Made by a program: the position numbers and the translations under genes. A stretch of 64,000 bases of DNA. It comes from an uncultured Alistipes sp. (lineage in GTDB: Bacteria > Bacteroidota > Bacteroidia > Bacteroidales > Rikenellaceae). Below are positions 9,759 through 18,090 of the stretch, in pieces. The notes under the pieces were generated by a model that did no database searches, was not told where the DNA came from, and saw nothing but the letters and a program-made list of their open reading frames with translations. The stretch lies in the NCBI GenBank assembly GCA_900769405.1, contig CAAGGL010000024.1, forward strand, positions 1 through 64,000, read 5' to 3'. How positions within the stretch are numbered: the first letter of the stretch is position 1; each line of letters starts with the position of its first letter.

Positions 9759-10232
9759 CTACTCGTGGTGGTAGGGCTCGTTGTTGAGGATCGTGAAGGC
9801 GCGGTAGATCTGTTCGGCGAAGATAGCGCGCACGATCTGGTGCGAGAAGGTCATCTCCGAGAGTGAGAGCGAGAAGTTGCCGCGAGCATACATCTCCTCC
9901 GAAAAACCGTACGGTCCGCCAATTACAAAGCACAGACGTTTCAATCCGCTGTTCATTCGTTTCTGCATCCAAAATGCGAAATCGACCGAGCGCATCTGCT
10001 TGCCGCGCTCGTCCATTAGCACGACATAGTCACTATCCGAGAGCAGTCGCATAATCGCCTCGCCCTCGGCCTTCTTCTGCTGCGCAAAACTCAGGCTGCG
10101 GGTATTGCGCACATCGGGCACGATCGTAATACCGAAACGCACATAGTTCGAAATGCGCTTCTGGTACATCTCGACCAGCGCAGCCACCTGCGGCGAGTCG
10201 GTCTTGCCGACAACAATCAATTCGACGTTCAT
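9759..10232 (-). CDS. rlmH: 23S rRNA pseudouridine-1915 N3-methyltransferase
   Basis: RlmH is a small SPOUT methyltransferase that modifies helix 69 of 23S rRNA using SAM. The 157-aa length matches the family. The C-terminal trefoil-knot motifs are clear: VVLMDERGKQMRSVDFA, CFVIGGPYGFSEE with the SAM-binding GGPYG, and the ending FAEQIYRAFTILNNEPYHHE (RAxxIxxxxPYHH is the family hallmark). It begins 12 bp after the stop of the GH2-like gene and is likely its co-transcript. Confidence 0.96.
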   Translation of the reverse strand: MNVELIVVGKTDSPQVAALVEMYQKRISNYVRFGITIVPDVRNTRSLSFAQQKKAEGEAIMRLLSDSDYVVLMDERGKQMRSVDFAFWMQKRMNSGLKRLCFVIGGPYGFSEEMYARGNFSLSLSEMTFSHQIVRAIFAEQIYRAFTILNNEPYHHE

Positions 10233-10244
10233 CGTACTACGGTG

Positions 10245-11594
10245 CTATTTGGTTTCGGCGGGCAACTGCCAATCGCTGTTCCACTCGCCGTCGGCATCGC
10301 GATAGACGATCGGACGCTCATCGCCCTGCGCTTTGAGCCATTGATAAGCCTTGTACATATTGTAGCCGTTGCCCGAATTGCCACCGAGCGACCAAGCGAT
10401 GATGCAGGTACGGTTGCGGTTGCGACGATACATACGACGCACGCGATCGACATACTCATCAACCAGTGTGGGGTCGTTGGTCGGGGTGCCGCCTACGATG
10501 CGTTCGTTGCGACCCTGCTCGACGTTGAGGTTAGCCTGATCAACCACGAACAGACCCACCTGCTCGCACTGATTGTAGAACCAATAGGGCTGCGGATAAT
10601 CGACATAAATGGTATTCACGCCTCGCGTCTTGAATGCCTTTAAGTCTTTGAGTGTCAGCGCGCGGCTCTTCTCGGCATTGTAACGAGCACCCTTGATTTT
10701 GAACTCCTTGCCGTTGCGCAGCAGACGCTCGCCATCGAAACGTGTATCGCCAAAGCAGAGCTTGATGGGTATGTAGTCGGTCATCATCTGACCGAGCTTG
10801 CTGTACATCGTGAGTTTGTAGAGGTGGGGAGTGCGCTGCGACCAAAGCCACTGATTGGTCTTGTAGATCGGCATACGGAAACGCACCGTATCGACGCTGT
10901 GACCCTCGATCGAGCACTCGCGCATATTGTAGTCTTGGAGCTTACCTGCGGGATCGGTCAGGTCGTAACCAACTTCCATCGTTTCGGTGTAGTTGTGCGA
11001 GTTGCCTGCGATGATATTGAGTTCAAGCCAGCCGAAGGTGCGGGTCGAGTCGGGCTCGAAACGCACATCGTAATCGTAAATTCGTAACTTGGGCTGCGAG
11101 TAGATGTAGCTATTTTCGAACTGCGCGCGAGGGTTGCTCGGGAGTGACGAACTGAGCAGAGGCTCGCCCGAAGTCTCGACCTCGATCACGATACCGTTCT
11201 GTCCGTGATTGACAAAAGGCGAGATATAGAATTCCATCGGCGTGCGGGTGTCGGTCGAACGACCTACAAGCGAGTCGTTTACATAGACCGAATAGGCTCC
11301 GTGGGGATTCTCGATATGCAGATACATATCGCGGTTATTCCAAATCTGAGGAACTTCGAGCACCTGACCTACGCTCTGCACGGTTGCGGTGCGCGTGAGG
11401 GCTATGGGTGCGAAGGTCACATATTGTTGCACGTTTGTGCGGTTGTCTTCGTTGGCGTTTCGGCGCGTGTCGAAGCTCATAATTTCCGAGCGTGCGGGTG
11501 CGGCGCCACGACTGACGTGCGACGATTGAGCGGCAGCATTAAATGTTAAACTTACGGCCGCGAGGAGTAATATGGTTAAATTCTTCATTTTCAT
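10245..11594 (-). CDS. GH2-like secreted protein lacking catalytic residues
   Basis: This 449-aa protein resembles the N-terminal two-thirds of a family-2 glycoside hydrolase. It has a signal peptide (MKMKNLTILLLAAVSLTFNAAAQ), a sugar-binding jelly-roll (VLEVPQIWNNRDMYLHIENPHG), an immunoglobulin-like domain, and the start of a TIM barrel (RLLRNGKEFKIKGARYNAE, then VVDQANLN). In active GH2 enzymes the acid/base Glu lies in WSLGNESG; here the segment reads WSLGGNSG, with Asn (about residue 406) in its place. The VVDEAN metal-site Glu is Gln, and the protein stops before the nucleophile region. It is probably a non-catalytic carbohydrate-binding pseudoenzyme. The ATG at 11594 (or 11588) is preferred because the signal peptide starts there, not at the upstream in-frame start at 11714. 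Confidence 0.85.
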   Translation of the reverse strand: MKMKNLTILLLAAVSLTFNAAAQSSHVSRGAAPARSEIMSFDTRRNANEDNRTNVQQYVTFAPIALTRTATVQSVGQVLEVPQIWNNRDMYLHIENPHGAYSVYVNDSLVGRSTDTRTPMEFYISPFVNHGQNGIVIEVETSGEPLLSSSLPSNPRAQFENSYIYSQPKLRIYDYDVRFEPDSTRTFGWLELNIIAGNSHNYTETMEVGYDLTDPAGKLQDYNMRECSIEGHSVDTVRFRMPIYKTNQWLWSQRTPHLYKLTMYSKLGQMMTDYIPIKLCFGDTRFDGERLLRNGKEFKIKGARYNAEKSRALTLKDLKAFKTRGVNTIYVDYPQPYWFYNQCEQVGLFVVDQANLNVEQGRNERIVGGTPTNDPTLVDEYVDRVRRMYRRNRNRTCIIAWSLGGNSGNGYNMYKAYQWLKAQGDERPIVYRDADGEWNSDWQLPAETK

Positions 11595-11640
11595 TGTGTT
11601 AAAAGCGATAGCCACGAGGTGGCGAATAAAAAATATCGTA

Positions 11641-11671
11641 CAAATGTAAATTTTTTTTATCACTCGTGCAA
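11641..11671 (-). promoter_or_regulatory. Promoter of the GH2-like/rlmH unit
   Basis: On the minus strand a TTG (11671-11669) and TACATTTG (11648-11641) are separated by 20 nt, matching the Bacteroidota -33/-7 spacing, about 47 nt upstream of the ATG. Confidence 0.65.
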
Positions 11672-11699
11672 CATTTCGCCCTTCTCGAACGTCTATATA

Positions 11700-11730
11700 T
11701 TGTAGGAGCGGCAAAAAAATGCTATCTTTG
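11700..11730 (+). promoter_or_regulatory. Promoter of the 11784 lipoprotein gene
   Basis: TTG at 11700-11702, a 20-nt spacer and TATCTTTG at 11723-11730, with the start codon 53 nt further on. It is divergent from the GH2-like unit. Confidence 0.7.
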
Positions 11731-11783
11731 ACGCACGAAATTGCCGATATGTGATATAAATATTAACAATTAATACACTGAAA

Positions 11784-12776
11784 ATGAAAAAGTTGAAGTA
11801 TCTTTTGGTGGCTGCTGTGCTGCCTTTAATGATGACATCGTGCTGGCCTGAGCCCGATCAGACATCGGCGGATCCTATGAATGCAGGTCTTTGGATCTAC
11901 AACACTGCTGTGGTCCAGTCGACCTATGCGCTCGATCCCGCAGCGGTTGCATTCCGCCTGAACTGCCTCTTGACCGACAAGAAGTTGCAGGGCGTTGATC
12001 GACTGCAAGATGTTCTTACCGAGGCAGAGGCTCTCGAAATGAAGTTCTTGTTTGGTGAGCTGACCCTCATCGAGGAGAACTATAATGGCGTAGCAGGTGA
12101 CTATCGTATCTCGTTCGAGATGAACTCGGATAAGGGTCAGTCGGATCGTGTTCGCGGTGGTGCAATGATCATCTCGACCGGCGAGAAACTGCTCACCGAG
12201 CTTACCGACAACGATATGTGGGTTATCGAGCTCGATCCCAACAGCGCGTTGGATTATATGGCATCGGCATCGGAGCAGCTCACTTGCGAGGGTTTCGCTG
12301 ACTATGTGATTACTGCAACTCCCGGTGAAGGCGGTTTTACTCAGTATAACGTTGCGATTAAGGACTATGTCTGCAAGTCGCAGCTGGGTGTTTACAAGTC
12401 GTCGTGGACAGGTGCTTACGGCATCATCCCGCAGACAATCGAGCCTCTGTCGATGGCCGTAGCTCGCAAGGCAACCTACTCGATGTCGATTGCTATGCAG
12501 GGTCCCACCTTTGCAGCTTTGGACGGCGTAAATCACACTCACATCCGTTACCTCACCACCACGAACAACATCTACAAGCCCGCTTGCTCGATGTCGAACG
12601 GCGTTGTTTACCGTGCTTCGGGTGAGGAGTATGTTGCGATTACCGGTAACTATGACGCCGAGACCTTCCCCTCGGCATTTGTTATGGTTAATTTCTCGCC
12701 CGCAGGTGGCGATTGCGGCAAGGTTAGCGCAACGATGACCTACAACGGTGAGAACCGTGTGCTGCAAGCAAACTAA
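11784..12776 (+). CDS. Lipoprotein of unknown function
   Basis: A 330-aa protein with a lipoprotein signal (lipobox MMTSC, Cys at about 20) followed by WPEPD. The mature part alternates hydrophobic strands and polar turns with several internal Cys and shows no catalytic motif that I recognise; a beta-rich surface or periplasmic fold is likely. It has its own promoter and terminator, so it is a single-gene unit. No family is recognised. Confidence 0.8.
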   Translation: MKKLKYLLVAAVLPLMMTSCWPEPDQTSADPMNAGLWIYNTAVVQSTYALDPAAVAFRLNCLLTDKKLQGVDRLQDVLTEAEALEMKFLFGELTLIEENYNGVAGDYRISFEMNSDKGQSDRVRGGAMIISTGEKLLTELTDNDMWVIELDPNSALDYMASASEQLTCEGFADYVITATPGEGGFTQYNVAIKDYVCKSQLGVYKSSWTGAYGIIPQTIEPLSMAVARKATYSMSIAMQGPTFAALDGVNHTHIRYLTTTNNIYKPACSMSNGVVYRASGEEYVAITGNYDAETFPSAFVMVNFSPAGGDCGKVSATMTYNGENRVLQAN

Positions 12777-12806
12777 TCAGCTGAGATAATTTAGCATACG
12801 AAACGT

Positions 12807-12841
12807 AAGGCCGCGCCCTGAGAGGGGTTGCGGCCTTTTTC
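12807..12841 (+). terminator. Terminator after the 11784 lipoprotein
   Basis: AAGGCCGC (12807-12814) pairs with GCGGCCTT (12830-12837), with further pairing inside (CCCTGAGAGGGG), followed by a T run. Confidence 0.85.
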
Positions 12842-12861
12842 GTGAGCGGTTGCGACGAGAG

Positions 12862-13440
12862 TCAATAGACCTGCGAGATGTAACCACTGTAAGTGACCGT
12901 ATTGTCGGCCATCGACTTGATAGTCAGCACGGCCGAGCCTGAGGCGGAGTAGATGTCGAGTGTGAAAATATAGTCCGAACCGCCATAGAGCCACGAGGAG
13001 AAGGTGACCGTCCAACCGCCCTCCTGCTGGATCGTCGTGTAGTTGCTGACCGAGGGCAGAATGTAGTTGAAAACGACAGGGTAGTAGGGCGGCGTGATGC
13101 CCTTGATGAAGGGGATATGCACGTCGATGTAGTCGGAGCGATAGGCTACCTCGAACGTGGGATTGTTGAGCGTCAGAAACTGCCCCGCAGGCAGTCGCTG
13201 CATCGAGGTGGGGTTGAAGATGAAGTTGTGCGAGAGCACCATCGAGTCGATCTGCTTGATGAATGCTGCGGTGCGCTCCTCGCGTCGTTTGATTCGCTCG
13301 GCGCGACGTTCGGCGCTCATCTGCTGACGCTCCTCGCGTCGTTGCTGTCGCGACTCTTCCTGCTGGGCGTCCACCCAGAGCGTGATAGCCGAGAGCGCAG
13401 CTGCGGCGATGATCAAAGTGAGCCAAAAACGTGTTTTCAT
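12862..13440 (-). CDS. DUF4251-type secreted protein
   Basis: A 192-aa protein with an N-terminal signal or anchor segment (about 5-26). A strongly charged Arg/Glu/Gln-rich helix (about 27-62) follows, then a beta-rich domain resembling the Bacteroidota DUF4251 family: a hydrophobic strand near SHNFIFNPTSMQRLP, an FLTLNNPTFEVAYRSDYIDVHIPF segment split by turns, and a YTTIQQEGGWTVTFSS region. The function of the family is unknown to me. The start at 13440 is chosen because the reading frame upstream encodes no signal-like sequence. It is transcribed away from the mce operon. Confidence 0.75.
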   Translation of the reverse strand: MKTRFWLTLIIAAAALSAITLWVDAQQEESRQQRREERQQMSAERRAERIKRREERTAAFIKQIDSMVLSHNFIFNPTSMQRLPAGQFLTLNNPTFEVAYRSDYIDVHIPFIKGITPPYYPVVFNYILPSVSNYTTIQQEGGWTVTFSSWLYGGSDYIFTLDIYSASGSAVLTIKSMADNTVTYSGYISQVY

Positions 13441-13558
13441 AAGGCAATATGTAAGATTGTTTTCGCCGAATTTAGGAGCAAAATTCCTGCCGACGGGACG
13501 AAAAGAGAAATTTTCGATAAAAAGATGTGAAAAATTGCGTGAGAAAACGACCGAAAGA

Positions 13559-13590
13559 TTGGCATTTTCCAAATATTTGGTGTAGCTTTG
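13559..13590 (+). promoter_or_regulatory. Promoter of the mce-mmd operon
   Basis: TTG at 13559-13561, a 21-nt spacer and TAGCTTTG at 13583-13590 precede the mce start by 66 nt. No other good promoter is seen before the end of the mmd genes. Confidence 0.7.
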
Positions 13591-13656
13591 TATGATAATT
13601 TGTCCGTAATGTTGGCAAACAAAACATATTTAACACTATAACTAAACTTACAAGCT

Positions 13657-14067
13657 ATGAAAGTATCTCACATTGAGCATCTTGGCATCGCAGTCAAGAG
13701 TCTGGAAGAGGCAATTCCCTACTGGGAGAACGTATTGGGTCTGAAATGTTACAACATTGAGGAGGTAGCAGATCAGAAGGTAAAGACCGCCTTCTTTATG
13801 GTAGGTCAGACCAAGATCGAGTTGTTGGAGCCCACCTCGGAGGAGAGCACCATCGCAAAGTACATCGAGAAGCGCGGTCAGGGCGTACACCACGTTGCAT
13901 TCGCAGTTGAGGGCATCGAGGACGCATTGGCAGACGCAACCGAGAAGGGCGTTCAGTTGATCGACAAGGCACCCCGCAAGGGCGCAGAGGGTCTGAGCAT
14001 CGCATTCTTGCACCCGAAGTCGACTATGGGCGTACTCACCGAGCTTTGCGAGGACAAGAACAAATAG
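13657..14067 (+). CDS. mce: Methylmalonyl-CoA epimerase
   Basis: It interconverts (R)- and (S)-methylmalonyl-CoA between the B12-dependent mutase and the decarboxylase. The 136-aa protein is a vicinal-oxygen-chelate fold with two beta-alpha-beta-beta-beta modules. The metal ligand His in VSHIEHLGIAV, the HHVAFAVEGIED segment and a Glu near the end (VLTELCED) match the family. It is the first gene of the operon, 34 bp ahead of the decarboxylase alpha subunit, which fixes its role in the succinate-to-propionate route. Confidence 0.95.
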   Translation: MKVSHIEHLGIAVKSLEEAIPYWENVLGLKCYNIEEVADQKVKTAFFMVGQTKIELLEPTSEESTIAKYIEKRGQGVHHVAFAVEGIEDALADATEKGVQLIDKAPRKGAEGLSIAFLHPKSTMGVLTELCEDKNK

Positions 14068-14101
14068 TCTTACATCGAAAAACATTCACTTACAAATAAC
14101 T

Positions 14102-15667
14102 ATGAGCGAAATTCAAAAGAAAATTCAGCAGCTGGTAGAGAATCGCGAGACTGCGAAACTCGGCGGTGGCGAAAAGCGAATCGAGGCACAGCACGCTAAG
14201 GGCAAATATACTGCTCGCGAGCGTATTGCAATGTTCTTGGATGAGGGTAGCTTCGAGGAGTTCGATATGTTCGTAACTCACCGTTGCTATGACTTCGGTA
14301 TGGACAAGAGCCACACCTTTGGTGATGGTGTTGTAACCGGTTATGGTACGGTTGACGGCCGTTTGGTATATGTATTTGCACAGGACTTCACCGTAACCGC
14401 AGGTTCGTTGTCGATCTCGTTGGCAGACAAGATCTGCAAGGTGATGGATATGGCAATGCGCAACGGCGCTCCCTGCATCGGTCTGAACGACTCGGGTGGT
14501 GCACGTATCCAGGAGGGTATCAACGCTCTGGCAGGTTACGCTAACATTTTCCAGCGTAACGTAATGGCATCGGGTGTTATTCCTCAGATCTCGGCTATCT
14601 TTGGTCCTTGCGCAGGTGGTGCAGTTTACTCGCCCGCACTGACCGACTTCATCATTATGAAGAAGGAGACCTCGAATATGTTCTTGACTGGTCCGAAGGT
14701 TGTTAAGACCGTTACCGGTGAGGATGTAACTCAGGAGCAGCTGGGTGGTGCAATGATGCACGCATCGAAGTCGGGTGTAGCTCACTTCGCAGTTGACACC
14801 GAGGAGGAGGGTATCGCAATTATCCGCAAGTTGCTCTCGTATATGCCCCAGAACAATATGGAGGATACTCCGTTGCAGGTTTGCACCGACAGTATCACCC
14901 GTTTGGAGGAGTCGCTTAACGAGATCATTCCTGACAACCCCAACAAGCCCTACGATATGTACGAGGTTATCCGCGCTATCGTTGATAACGGTGACTTCTT
15001 GGAGTCGCAGGAGTTGTACGCTCGTAACATTATCACCTGCTTCGCTCGTTTCAACGGTCAGAGTGTAGGTATCATCGCTAACCAGCCTAAGTTTATGGCA
15101 GGTGTATTGGACATCAACGCAAGCCGCAAGGCAGCACGTTTCGTTCGTTTCTGCGACGCGTTCAATATTCCTTTGGTTACTTTGGTTGACGTTCCGGGCT
15201 TCTTGCCGGGTACCACTCAGGAGTACGGTGGCGTTATTTCGCACGGTGCGAAGCTGTTGTTCGCATACTGCGAGGCTACTGTTCCCAAGGTTACCGTTAC
15301 TCTGCGTAAGGCATACGGTGGTGCATACATCGTAATGTCGTCGAAGCATATCCGCGGTGATATCAACTACGCTTGGCCTACTGCTGAGATCGCAGTAATG
15401 GGTGCAAGTGGTGCAGTTGAGGTATTGCAGGCTAAGGGCTTGAAGGAGCTGGCTGACAAACCCGAGGAGCGCGCAGCATTCGTTGCAGAGAAGGAGAAGG
15501 AGTACAACGACAAGTTCTCGAACCCCTACAACGCAGCTCGTTACGGTTACATCGACGATGTTATCGAGCCTCGCAACACTCGCTTCCGCATCATTCGCGC
15601 GTTGCAGTCGCTTGCAACTAAGCGTTTGCAGAATCCCGCTAAGAAACACTCGAACATTCCTTTGTAA
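14102..15667 (+). CDS. mmdA: Methylmalonyl-CoA decarboxylase, carboxyltransferase (alpha) subunit
   Basis: The 521-aa protein is a crotonase-fold carboxyltransferase of the acyl-CoA carboxylase beta-chain type. It transfers CO2 from methylmalonyl-CoA to biotin on the carrier subunit, giving propionyl-CoA. Signatures include GGGEKRIEAQHAKGK at the N-terminus and the two oxyanion Gly-rich regions: DSGGARIQEG with GPCAGGAVYSPA, and later LVDVPGFLPG with RKAYGGAYIVMSSK. The same family includes propionyl-CoA carboxylase, but the OadG-like, biotin and OadB-like genes downstream identify a Na+-pumping decarboxylase. Confidence 0.93.
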   Translation: MSEIQKKIQQLVENRETAKLGGGEKRIEAQHAKGKYTARERIAMFLDEGSFEEFDMFVTHRCYDFGMDKSHTFGDGVVTGYGTVDGRLVYVFAQDFTVTAGSLSISLADKICKVMDMAMRNGAPCIGLNDSGGARIQEGINALAGYANIFQRNVMASGVIPQISAIFGPCAGGAVYSPALTDFIIMKKETSNMFLTGPKVVKTVTGEDVTQEQLGGAMMHASKSGVAHFAVDTEEEGIAIIRKLLSYMPQNNMEDTPLQVCTDSITRLEESLNEIIPDNPNKPYDMYEVIRAIVDNGDFLESQELYARNIITCFARFNGQSVGIIANQPKFMAGVLDINASRKAARFVRFCDAFNIPLVTLVDVPGFLPGTTQEYGGVISHGAKLLFAYCEATVPKVTVTLRKAYGGAYIVMSSKHIRGDINYAWPTAEIAVMGASGAVEVLQAKGLKELADKPEERAAFVAEKEKEYNDKFSNPYNAARYGYIDDVIEPRNTRFRIIRALQSLATKRLQNPAKKHSNIPL

Positions 15668-15681
15668 AAAACTGACGCATT

Positions 15682-16008
15682 ATGATGTTTTTAGCAGTAG
15701 ATTGGCCGAGTATCCTGTCGTTTTCGCTGGTGGGCTTCCTGCTTGTGGTAGTAATGTTGATCCTGTTGGTCTTCATTATGAAGGCTATGGGTGCAGCATT
15801 CGTATCGCACAAGAAGTCGCAGCCGGTGGAGAAGCACGAGCTGCGTGAGGAGGAGATCGCCGCAATCGCGACGGCTCTGAAACTCTACAAGAGCTCGCGC
15901 CACGACAAGGAGTCGGAAGTTATTACCATTCTCAAAATCAAACGAGCATACTCGCCTTGGAATTCTAAGATTCACGGCCTGACCCAAATGCCCGATTACA
16001 GAAAATAA
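15682..16008 (+). CDS. mmdD: Methylmalonyl-CoA decarboxylase small membrane subunit (OadG-like)
   Basis: A 108-aa protein with one strong transmembrane helix at about residues 13-38 (LSFSLVGFLLVVVMLILLVF) and a polar, charged C-terminal tail. In oxaloacetate and methylmalonyl-CoA decarboxylases this subunit anchors the carboxyltransferase to the membrane pump. It lies 14 bp after mmdA and 17 bp before the biotin carrier. Identification rests on topology, size and position more than on motifs. Confidence 0.8.
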   Translation: MMFLAVDWPSILSFSLVGFLLVVVMLILLVFIMKAMGAAFVSHKKSQPVEKHELREEEIAAIATALKLYKSSRHDKESEVITILKIKRAYSPWNSKIHGLTQMPDYRK

Positions 16009-16025
16009 ACCTTTGATAAAGAACA

Positions 16026-16490
16026 ATGAAAGATTATAAACTGAAAATTAACGGACACGAATACAACGTGACGATCAACGCTGTTAACGATGCGTCGACC
16101 GAGGCAAAAGTCGTTGTAAACGGTGTAAATTACGATGTAGAGATCGTTGGCGGTACTGCTGCGGCTGCAAAGAAGCCTCAGGTAGTATCGGCTCCTAAGG
16201 CTTTGGGTCTGTCGGTAACTCCGACCAATGCTCCCGCTTCGGCGCCTGCACGTACCAATGCAGCAGCAGCTGGTGCAGGTTATAAGGTTACTTGCCCGCT
16301 GCCCGGTACTGTTATCGCTCTGAAAGTTAAGGAGGGTGACACCGTAAGCGCAGGCCAGACTGTGGCAATCTTGGAGGCTATGAAGATGGAGAACAACATC
16401 GACGCTGGTAAGGGCGGTGTTGTTAAGCAGATTCTGGCTCAGGCAGGTGCTACCGTAATGGAGGGTGATGTATTAATGGTTATCGAGTAA
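16026..16490 (+). CDS. mmdC: Biotin carrier subunit of methylmalonyl-CoA decarboxylase
   Basis: The 154-aa protein carries the biotin that shuttles CO2 from the carboxyltransferase to the membrane decarboxylase. It has an N-terminal domain of about 50 residues, an Ala/Pro-rich flexible linker (about 55-85) and a C-terminal biotinyl domain with the canonical AILEAMKMENNI motif, whose Lys is the attachment site. The C-terminus DVLMVIE is typical. Its stop is immediately followed by a strong Shine-Dalgarno sequence for mmdB. Confidence 0.95.
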   Translation: MKDYKLKINGHEYNVTINAVNDASTEAKVVVNGVNYDVEIVGGTAAAAKKPQVVSAPKALGLSVTPTNAPASAPARTNAAAAGAGYKVTCPLPGTVIALKVKEGDTVSAGQTVAILEAMKMENNIDAGKGGVVKQILAQAGATVMEGDVLMVIE

Positions 16491-16496
16491 GGAGGT
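16489..16496 (+). promoter_or_regulatory. Near-perfect Shine-Dalgarno sequence before mmdB
   Basis: AAGGAGGT overlaps the mmdC stop codon and lies 6 nt before the ATG at 16503. Such an extended match to the anti-SD is unusual in Bacteroidota and decides the mmdB start in favour of this ATG over the in-frame GTG at 16500. Confidence 0.7.
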
Positions 16497-16502
16497 TAAG
16501 TG

Positions 16503-17696
16503 ATGATTAATTTCCTGTCAGCTAACATTTTGGACAGCTTGGTGGACTTCGTGGGCCAGATGGGTTTCACGGTAGGCAACTGGGGCAATTATGTGATGAT
16601 TGCCGTATCGTTCCTGCTGATGTATCTGGCAATCGTGAAGAAGTATGAGCCGATGTTGATGCTTACCATCGCATTCGGTATGCTGCTCACCAACCTTCCG
16701 GGTGCGAATATGTTCCACTCGGAGCTGTTCGCAGGCGGCCACGTTCACTGGGATATCTTCGTGAACAATGCCGGTCTGTTGGACTACCTCTATTTGGGTG
16801 TTAAGTTGGGTATCTATCCCTGCTTGATCTTCCTCGGCGTAGGTGCTATGACCGACTTCGGTCCGCTGATCGCTAACCCCAAGAGCTTCCTGCTTGGTGC
16901 AGCAGCTCAGGTGGGTATCTTCTTGACTTTCATCGGTGCTTCGGCTCTGGGCTTTACTGAGGCTCAGGCTGCTTCGATCGGTATTATCGGTGGTGCTGAC
17001 GGCCCGACCGCTATCTACCTGACCTCGAAGTTGGCTCCCGAGTTGCTCGGTCCTATCGCAGTTGCAGCATACTCGTATATGGCGTTGGTTCCCGTGATTC
17101 AGCCTCCCATTATGCGACTGCTGACCACTGAGAGCGAGCGTAAGATTCGTATGACTCAGCTGCGTCCCGTATCGAAGAAGGAGAAGATCATCTTCCCGAT
17201 CGTTATCACCGTTGTTGTAACTCTGTTGTTGCCCAGCGCAGCACCTCTGATTGGCTGCTTGATGTTCGGTAACTTGATGAAGGAGTGCGGTGTTGTTGAT
17301 CGTCTGAGCAAGACCGTTCAGAACGAGTTGATGAACATCGTTGTCATCTTCTTGGGTATCACCGTTGGTGCAACTGCAACCGCAGAGGCATTCATCAACT
17401 GGCAGACTCTGGGTATCCTGGTAATGGGTATCGTAGCGTTTGCTTGCGGTTCGGCAGGTGGTGTTCTGTTGGCTAAGTTGATGAACATATTCATCAAGGA
17501 TCCCAACAAGAAGATCAATCCTCTGATCGGTTCGGCAGGTGTGTCGGCAGTGCCTATGGCCGCGCGCGTATCGCAGGACGAGGGTCGCAAGTACGATCCT
17601 TCGAACTTCCTGCTGATGCACGCTATGGGTCCCAATGTTGCAGGTGTTGTAGGTTCGGCAGTTGCAGCCGGTATCCTGTTGGCATTCTTCGGTTAA
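16503..17696 (+). CDS. mmdB: Sodium-pumping methylmalonyl-CoA decarboxylase beta subunit
   Basis: This polytopic membrane protein of 397 aa couples decarboxylation of carboxybiotin to Na+ export. About nine to eleven hydrophobic segments are visible. The hallmark region SIGIIGGADGPTAIYL, whose Asp is implicated in Na+ and carboxybiotin chemistry in OadB, is near residue 160. The late NPLIGSAGVSAVPMAARVSQ and HAMGPNVAGVVGSAVAAG segments are also typical. It is the last gene of mce-mmdADCB and is followed by a strong terminator. The Na+ gradient formed is an energy source in propionate-producing anaerobes. Confidence 0.95.
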   Translation: MINFLSANILDSLVDFVGQMGFTVGNWGNYVMIAVSFLLMYLAIVKKYEPMLMLTIAFGMLLTNLPGANMFHSELFAGGHVHWDIFVNNAGLLDYLYLGVKLGIYPCLIFLGVGAMTDFGPLIANPKSFLLGAAAQVGIFLTFIGASALGFTEAQAASIGIIGGADGPTAIYLTSKLAPELLGPIAVAAYSYMALVPVIQPPIMRLLTTESERKIRMTQLRPVSKKEKIIFPIVITVVVTLLLPSAAPLIGCLMFGNLMKECGVVDRLSKTVQNELMNIVVIFLGITVGATATAEAFINWQTLGILVMGIVAFACGSAGGVLLAKLMNIFIKDPNKKINPLIGSAGVSAVPMAARVSQDEGRKYDPSNFLLMHAMGPNVAGVVGSAVAAGILLAFFG

Positions 17697-17725
17697 TCCG
17701 ATCGAATCATACATTTTTCAAAAAG

Positions 17726-17757
17726 GAGTCGCACTCGGGTGCGGCTCTTTTTTTTGT
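17726..17757 (+). terminator. Terminator of the mmd operon
   Basis: GAGTCGCAC (17726-17734) pairs with GTGCGGCTC (17739-17747) with one wobble pair and a 4-nt loop, and is followed by eight T. Confidence 0.9.
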
Positions 17758-17766
17758 GTTTGGCGT

Positions 17767-17816
17767 GCAAGTTCGGGGTCTGGGGCGGTCGCCGAAGGCG
17801 AGCCCCCGAACTTTGC
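17767..17816. repeat. 50-nt G+C-rich palindrome (REP-like)
   Basis: GCAAGTTCGGGG (17767-17778) faces its near-perfect complement ending at 17816, and the centre pairs again (TCGCC-GAA-GGCGA). It is separate from the mmd terminator and has no T tract. It lies inside the 531-bp gap between mmdB and gyrA, next to the heptad repeat. Confidence 0.7.
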
Positions 17817-17854
17817 AGTGTCAACCGAAATGGCCACTAACTCTCTTCAAACTC

Positions 17855-17930
17855 TAATTGTGAATTCTTAATTGTGAATTCTTAATCGTGAATTGTGAAT
17901 TGTGAATCGTGAATTGTGAATTGTGAATTG
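17855..17930 (+). repeat. Heptad repeat (GTGAATT)n, copy B (longest)
   Basis: About ten units made of GTGAATT, GTGAATTCTTAATT and GTGAATC variants. This is the longest and most degenerate of four copies and the only one far (about 160 bp) from a stop codon. The rest of the gap (17931-18059) is A+T-rich with no ORF that I can support. Confidence 0.85.
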
Positions 17931-18059
17931 CCACTCCCGACCCCCTGTCGAATGAAAAATTAAAATGCGTCAAATCGGCTAAAAAAGGGCGCTGTGGCGG
18001 TGGTTTGGCTCGAAAAAATTAAATAAACTTTTCGCGCGGTGAAAAAAACGCATAAAATG

Positions 18060-18090
18060 TTGGTTATTTGCGAAATAAATCGTACTTTTA
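18060..18090 (+). promoter_or_regulatory. Probable gyrA promoter and structured leader
   Basis: TTG at 18060-18062, a 20-nt spacer and TACTTTTA at 18083-18090 (one mismatch to TAnnTTTG) give a leader of about 130 nt. This leader is G+C-rich in an A+T-rich setting, contains a GCCGC...GCGGC stem, a direct repeat of GCTGATC, and a 13-codon ORF (18128-18169). Confidence 0.5.

Noticed and set aside
9703..9972. 89-codon minus-strand ORF ending in ...TIHNSQLKISFASLG
   Set aside because: Overlaps rlmH in another frame and continues through the heptad repeat; no independent support.
14090..15649. 519-codon minus-strand frame
   Set aside because: Antisense to mmdA; codon-bias shadow.
17855..17930. 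Possible CRISPR-like array
   Set aside because: Units are 7 bp tandem copies without spacers or cas genes; a simple tandem repeat fits better.
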